From Chloroflexota bacterium (GTDB lineage: Bacteria; Chloroflexota; Ktedonobacteria; Ktedonobacterales; JADMIN01): 34,165 bases of DNA. Where the stretch lies: NCBI GenBank assembly GCA_021814145.1, contig JAKAIY010000022.1:1-34165 (forward strand). Direction: 5' to 3'. The notes under the pieces were generated by a model. That model ran no database searches, had not been told where the DNA came from, and saw nothing but the letters and a program-made list of their open reading frames with translations. Each line of letters opens with the position of its first letter. Position 1 is the first letter of the stretch. The translations under genes and the position numbers were made by a program. This document shows positions 30,937 to 34,165 of the stretch, piece after piece.

Positions 30937-33243
30937 ATGGCAAACCAGCGTGTCGTGAGGAAGACAGCGCTTCGGGATCCACTTGACCGGGGAGCGATCG
31001 AGGCGATCGTCACAGGCAGACATGGGGCGCCATTTGATGTGCTCGGACCACACGCGATGTCGCTAGAAGGCAGACCGGTCTGGATTGTCCGCGCGTTTTT
31101 GCCAGGGGCGGCGGCGGTCTGGCTGGAGCCGCATGGCGCGCCATCACAGGAAGACGCCAATGACATTACCGGGGCGCGGCGCGTTTCCGCCGATGCGCTA
31201 CCGATGCGTTCGCTGCACCCCGCAGGGTTATTCAGTGTGGTCGGGATGGGCGAGGCCGCTCCCGCCTATACGTTGCGTGTGCGCTGGGAGTCAGGCGCCG
31301 AGGAAGCGCTGACTGACCCCTACGCTTTCGCGCCGCTGCTCTCCGACTATGACCTCTATCTCATCGGCGAAGGCTCTCATCTGAATCTCTACGAACGCCT
31401 GGGCGCGCACCCCTGTCAGGTGAATGGCGTGTCAGGGGTCATGTTCGCCGTTTGGGCGCCGAACGCGCGACGAGTGAGCGTCGTGGGGGATTTCAACCTC
31501 TGGAACGAACTGCGGCATCCCATGCGGATGCGCTCGAACGGAATCTGGGAGCTCTTTCTGCCCGAAGCGCCATTGGGGGCGCTGTACAAATACGCGATTC
31601 TCTCCTGGAATGGGGAGTTTCGCACGTTGAAGGCTGACCCGTTCGCTTTCTACGCCGAACTGCGGCCTGGCACCGCATCGAAGGTCTGGGACCTTTCCGG
31701 GTATGTATGGGGCGATAGTGACTGGATGGGCGATCTCGCGCGTGGAAACGGGCTTGACGCGCCAATGATGGTATATGAGATGCACCTGGGCTCCTGGCGG
31801 CCGGATCCTGGTCAGGACAACTGGAATGTCACGTACCGTGAGCTGGCCCATCAGCTCGCGCCCTACCTTGTCGAGATGGGATATACCCACGTCGAGTTGC
31901 TGCCGGTAGCTGAACACCCATACGATGGCTCATGGGGTTATCAGGTGACCGGCTATTACGCGCCGACGAGCCGGTACGGCTCCCCCCAGGATTTCATGTA
32001 TTTCGTGGATTATCTCCATCAGCATGGCATTGGGGTGATCGTTGACTGGGTGCCAGCGCATTTCCCCAAAGACGAGCATGGCCTGGCGTTTTTCGATGGC
32101 TCCCATCTCTATGAGCACGAAGACCCCCGCCAGGGCGAGCATCCTGATTGGGGAACGCTGGTCTTCAACTTTGGCCGCAATGAGGTGCGCAACTTCCTGA
32201 TCGCCAACGCCCTGTTCTGGATGGAGAAATACCATGTTGATGGGCTGCGCGTAGACGCGGTCGCATCCATGCTGTACCTTGATTACTCACGCGAGGCGGG
32301 AGCGTGGATCCCGAATCAGTACGGCGGGCGTGAGAACCTGGCGGCGATTGAGTTTCTCAAGCGCTGCAACGCGACCGTGGCTGAACAGTTCCCACACCAT
32401 CTGATGATCGCGGAAGAATCCACCGCCTGGCCTGGCGTGACTCATGCGACCCAGGAGGGTGGGCTCGGCTTTTCTCTCAAGTGGAACATGGGATGGATGC
32501 ATGACATCCTCCAATATTTCCATCGCGACCCCATTCACCGCAAGTATCATCAGAGTGAGTTGACCTTTTCCTTCGTGTACGCGTTCTCCGAACGGTTCAT
32601 GCTGCCTTTTTCACACGATGAAGTCGTACATATAAAAGGCAGTATGCTGAACAAGATGCCTGGCGACCACTGGCAGAAATTCGCGAACCTGCGGGCGCTG
32701 TATACCTTCATGTACGGGCATCCCGGAAAAAAGCTGCTGTTCATGGGATCAGAGTTTGGGCAGTGGGCGGAATGGAATTACGCGGGCTTCCTTGATTGGG
32801 GACTGCTGGATGCGCAAAACGTGGAGGTGAGCCGCCACAGACAGTTACGCGAGCTTGTTCGCGATCTCAACTCCGCGCTCAAAGCGTCCCCAGCGCTGTA
32901 TGAACGCGACTTTATCCCTGAAGGGTTCGAATGGATTGATGGCAGCGACGCGGCGCAAAGCGTTGTCGCATTCGCCCGCTGGGGAGACGAGGGCCGCGAT
33001 ATGGTTGTGGTCGTGGGCAATTTTACGCCGGTTCCGCGAGAAGGATATCGTATCGGAACGTCGCGCGCGGGACGCTACCGGGTCTGGTTCAATTCAGATG
33101 AGGAGCGCTATGGGGGCTCGGGTATCCTGCCCAGCGGCGATCTATGGACCGACCCCATCGCAGCCCACGGAAAAGCGCAATCGCTCACCTTGACGCTTCC
33201 CCCTCTCGCCACGGTGTTCCTACGTTTTCAGGGCGAAGCGTGA
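30937..33243 (+). CDS. glgB: 1,4-alpha-glucan (glycogen) branching enzyme
   Basis: A 768-aa GH13 enzyme of the long GlgB type. An N1 and a CBM48 domain occupy roughly residues 15-230 (GRHGAPFDVLGPH, then GVMFAVWAPNARRVSVVGDFN). The catalytic barrel has GYTHVELLPVAEHP, GLRVDAVASMLY with nucleophile Asp440, IAEEST with acid/base Glu493, and FSHDEVVH with the transition-state Asp. A C-terminal beta-domain ends the protein. It cuts alpha-1,4-glucan and rejoins it as alpha-1,6 branches. GAGAGG lies 9 nt before the ATG. No glgA, glgC or glgP is in the window, so the glycogen genes are dispersed. Confidence 0.97.
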   Translation: MANQRVVRKTALRDPLDRGAIEAIVTGRHGAPFDVLGPHAMSLEGRPVWIVRAFLPGAAAVWLEPHGAPSQEDANDITGARRVSADALPMRSLHPAGLFSVVGMGEAAPAYTLRVRWESGAEEALTDPYAFAPLLSDYDLYLIGEGSHLNLYERLGAHPCQVNGVSGVMFAVWAPNARRVSVVGDFNLWNELRHPMRMRSNGIWELFLPEAPLGALYKYAILSWNGEFRTLKADPFAFYAELRPGTASKVWDLSGYVWGDSDWMGDLARGNGLDAPMMVYEMHLGSWRPDPGQDNWNVTYRELAHQLAPYLVEMGYTHVELLPVAEHPYDGSWGYQVTGYYAPTSRYGSPQDFMYFVDYLHQHGIGVIVDWVPAHFPKDEHGLAFFDGSHLYEHEDPRQGEHPDWGTLVFNFGRNEVRNFLIANALFWMEKYHVDGLRVDAVASMLYLDYSREAGAWIPNQYGGRENLAAIEFLKRCNATVAEQFPHHLMIAEESTAWPGVTHATQEGGLGFSLKWNMGWMHDILQYFHRDPIHRKYHQSELTFSFVYAFSERFMLPFSHDEVVHIKGSMLNKMPGDHWQKFANLRALYTFMYGHPGKKLLFMGSEFGQWAEWNYAGFLDWGLLDAQNVEVSRHRQLRELVRDLNSALKASPALYERDFIPEGFEWIDGSDAAQSVVAFARWGDEGRDMVVVVGNFTPVPREGYRIGTSRAGRYRVWFNSDEERYGGSGILPSGDLWTDPIAAHGKAQSLTLTLPPLATVFLRFQGEA

Positions 33244-33270
33244 TGGCTCTCTGACAACAGCGCTGCGCGT

Positions 33271-33296
33271 CCGCTCCAAAGGAAATGGTGGAGCGG
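33271..33296. terminator. Inverted repeat between convergent glgB and lysozyme-like gene
   Basis: CCGCTCC (33271-33277) and GGAGCGG (33290-33296) form a perfect 7-bp stem with a 12-nt loop 28 bp after the glgB stop. There is no T-tract, so termination is possible but not assured. Confidence 0.35.
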
Positions 33297-33356
33297 CGCG
33301 CAACGCGGCTATGAGCAGCCTTATGGCATACCACAGACATCGCCAGTCAGGAGAGC

Positions 33357-34019
33357 CTACGGGCGGCACGCCCACTCGCGCCAGTTATTGCCATCGCGGT
33401 GGAAAATCTCATACGCCGCCCGGATGTTGGCGTCCGCGTTATAGGGCGAGGCGTTTCGACTGGATGTTGTGTACCAGGTGCTGGTATCAAGAATCTGGAA
33501 CAAACCGGCGGCATGCGCCCGACCAACTGGGCGCGGGTTACGCGCGTTGGGATTTAGGCCAGATTCACAGCTAGCGATGGCCAGAGCCTGGTTGGCGTAA
33601 GGGCCAAAAACGGAACGGATTTCATTGACGATCGCGCTCCGTCCCGGGTTATACACGCCGCCGCTAGCTAGGGCATGGTTGGTCGGGTGGCTCACAGGGG
33701 TGGTTAGATGTTTGGACGCGGAAACCGAACCATAATTTGGCGTCCAGGCAGGGTTGTACGAAATGATCCGGCCATTCACGCGGCCCCAGTGGCGCGTGCA
33801 ATGATATGCGCCATTCGCCCAACCATAGCAGTACCACCCGTGCTGGAGAGAGTAGCCCCGGTGATACTGAAGTCCTCCGGAGGAGGCCTGGGCGGTTGAG
33901 GGAAGAGCGGTAGCCGCTCCCGCGACAGTTACAGCTACCGCGCCGGTGATAACCAGCGCTTTGGGCGCGAATCGAAGATCCGACGCTACACGACGAAACG
34001 ACTGAAAGACATGACTCAC
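33357..34019 (-). CDS. Secreted lytic-transglycosylase / lysozyme-like cell-wall protein
   Basis: A 220-aa exported protein. A signal peptide is clear: basic start FRRVASDLRFAPK, hydrophobic ALVITGAVAVTVAGAATALP and cleavage after STAQA. A short Tyr/Trp/His/Cys-rich domain follows (YHRGYSLQHGWYCYGW, YHCTRHW), then a linker and a lysozyme-like SLT domain at ~128-220: IASCESGLNPNA with catalytic Glu152, and HAAGLFQI. Cys151 and the Cys of the C-terminal WACRP could pair. It should cut peptidoglycan. The GTG at 34019 has a perfect AGGAGG 9 nt upstream; the ORF-track ATG at 34142 would put 41 extra residues before the signal peptide. It is convergent with glgB. Confidence 0.88.
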   Translation of the reverse strand: MSHVFQSFRRVASDLRFAPKALVITGAVAVTVAGAATALPSTAQASSGGLQYHRGYSLQHGWYCYGWANGAYHCTRHWGRVNGRIISYNPAWTPNYGSVSASKHLTTPVSHPTNHALASGGVYNPGRSAIVNEIRSVFGPYANQALAIASCESGLNPNARNPRPVGRAHAAGLFQILDTSTWYTTSSRNASPYNADANIRAAYEIFHRDGNNWREWACRP

Positions 34020-34145
34020 GAAGGGAAACCTCCTGTGGCTTGATAGTGTCCAATTGAGTGTGGGGATTTGAGGTCGGTTGACGAGATCGGCCAGCAGGTG
34101 ATTCTCATCGGGTAGATGAAGAACCCGTTCGAGGAGGATCACGGC

Positions 34146-34165
34146 ATGGCCGACGAGACTAGCAT
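34146..34165 (+). CDS. Start of an unknown protein truncated by the window end
   Basis: ATG 34146 follows GAGGAGG with an ideal 8-nt gap and opens an uninterrupted frame to the end (M-A-D-E-T-S). Only six complete codons are visible, so nothing can be said about function. It is divergent from the lysozyme-like gene, with 126 bp between the two starts. Confidence 0.5.

Noticed and set aside
34020-34142. Upstream extension of the lysozyme-like protein to ATG 34142
   Set aside because: It would bury the signal peptide behind 41 residues, while GTG 34019 has a perfect AGGAGG.
34020-34145. c-di-AMP (ydaO-type) riboswitch before the cell-wall hydrolase gene
   Set aside because: Such switches often precede these genes, so I looked for their conserved core, but I could not find it in this short gap.
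1-34165. CRISPR arrays, insertion sequences, integrases or tRNA/rRNA genes
   Set aside because: I looked for spaced direct repeats, transposase motifs and conserved RNA blocks and saw none.

Overview
The window is a gene-dense stretch of bacterial chromosome, roughly 60% G+C by eye and very rich in GCGC words. It has short gaps between genes, clear Shine-Dalgarno (SD) sequences, and many GTG or TTG starts. I see no phage, insertion sequence, CRISPR array, rRNA or tRNA. The gene set includes a K+-independent H+-pyrophosphatase, amidotransferase genes gatC and gatA, methylmalonyl-CoA epimerase with an acyl-CoA carboxylase subunit, a DsrE/TusA/SQR trio, a ferritin-VIT fusion, tandem universal stress domains, GlgB and a secreted lytic-transglycosylase-like protein. 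It suits a free-living heterotroph, possibly Chloroflexota (Ktedonobacteria-like). That placement is a weak inference from gene content and style, not from a marker gene.

Layout. Positions 1-574 hold the 5' part of argJ (minus strand). A 490-bp divergent region follows, then hppA with a strong terminator, a secreted phospholipase-D-like lipoprotein and an ABM-domain protein. A minus-strand operon mce-pccB-GNAT (methylmalonyl/propionyl-CoA chemistry) ends in stop codons that overlap those of the ABM gene. Next are a DUF72 gene, an unrecognised 410-aa minus-strand gene, a GT4 glycosyltransferase and an AlkA-type DNA glycosylase. An unusual APH-kinase/P-loop-kinase fusion lies on the minus strand. 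Positions 14.7-20.1 kb carry stress and redox genes: MbfA-like iron exporter, GNAT, UspA, then DsrE2-TusA-SQR (sulfane-sulfur handling), closed by a textbook terminator.

Positions 20.2-24.5 kb are the most unusual part. A Nudix protein is translationally coupled to an eIF2B-alpha-like protein, followed by a ROK-like protein and a membrane-anchored kinase-like protein. Each of the four keeps its fold signature but departs from the family's catalytic motif: the Nudix box lacks its E/R pair, the IF2B-like protein lacks the isomerase Cys, the ROK-like protein lacks the catalytic Asp, and the kinase lacks the DFG Asp. A small minus-strand gene overlaps the 3' end of the IF2B-like gene by 140 bp. 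This is my best candidate for an undescribed sensing or regulatory module.

Positions 24.5-33.2 kb are a run of plus-strand housekeeping genes: HIT hydrolase, acylphosphatase, gatC, gatA, a histidine phosphatase, a second PLD-family protein, an MBL-fold hydrolase and glgB. A convergent secreted lysozyme-like gene and the first codons of a divergent gene close the window. All calls come from reading motifs in the supplied translations and DNA; no database search was run.
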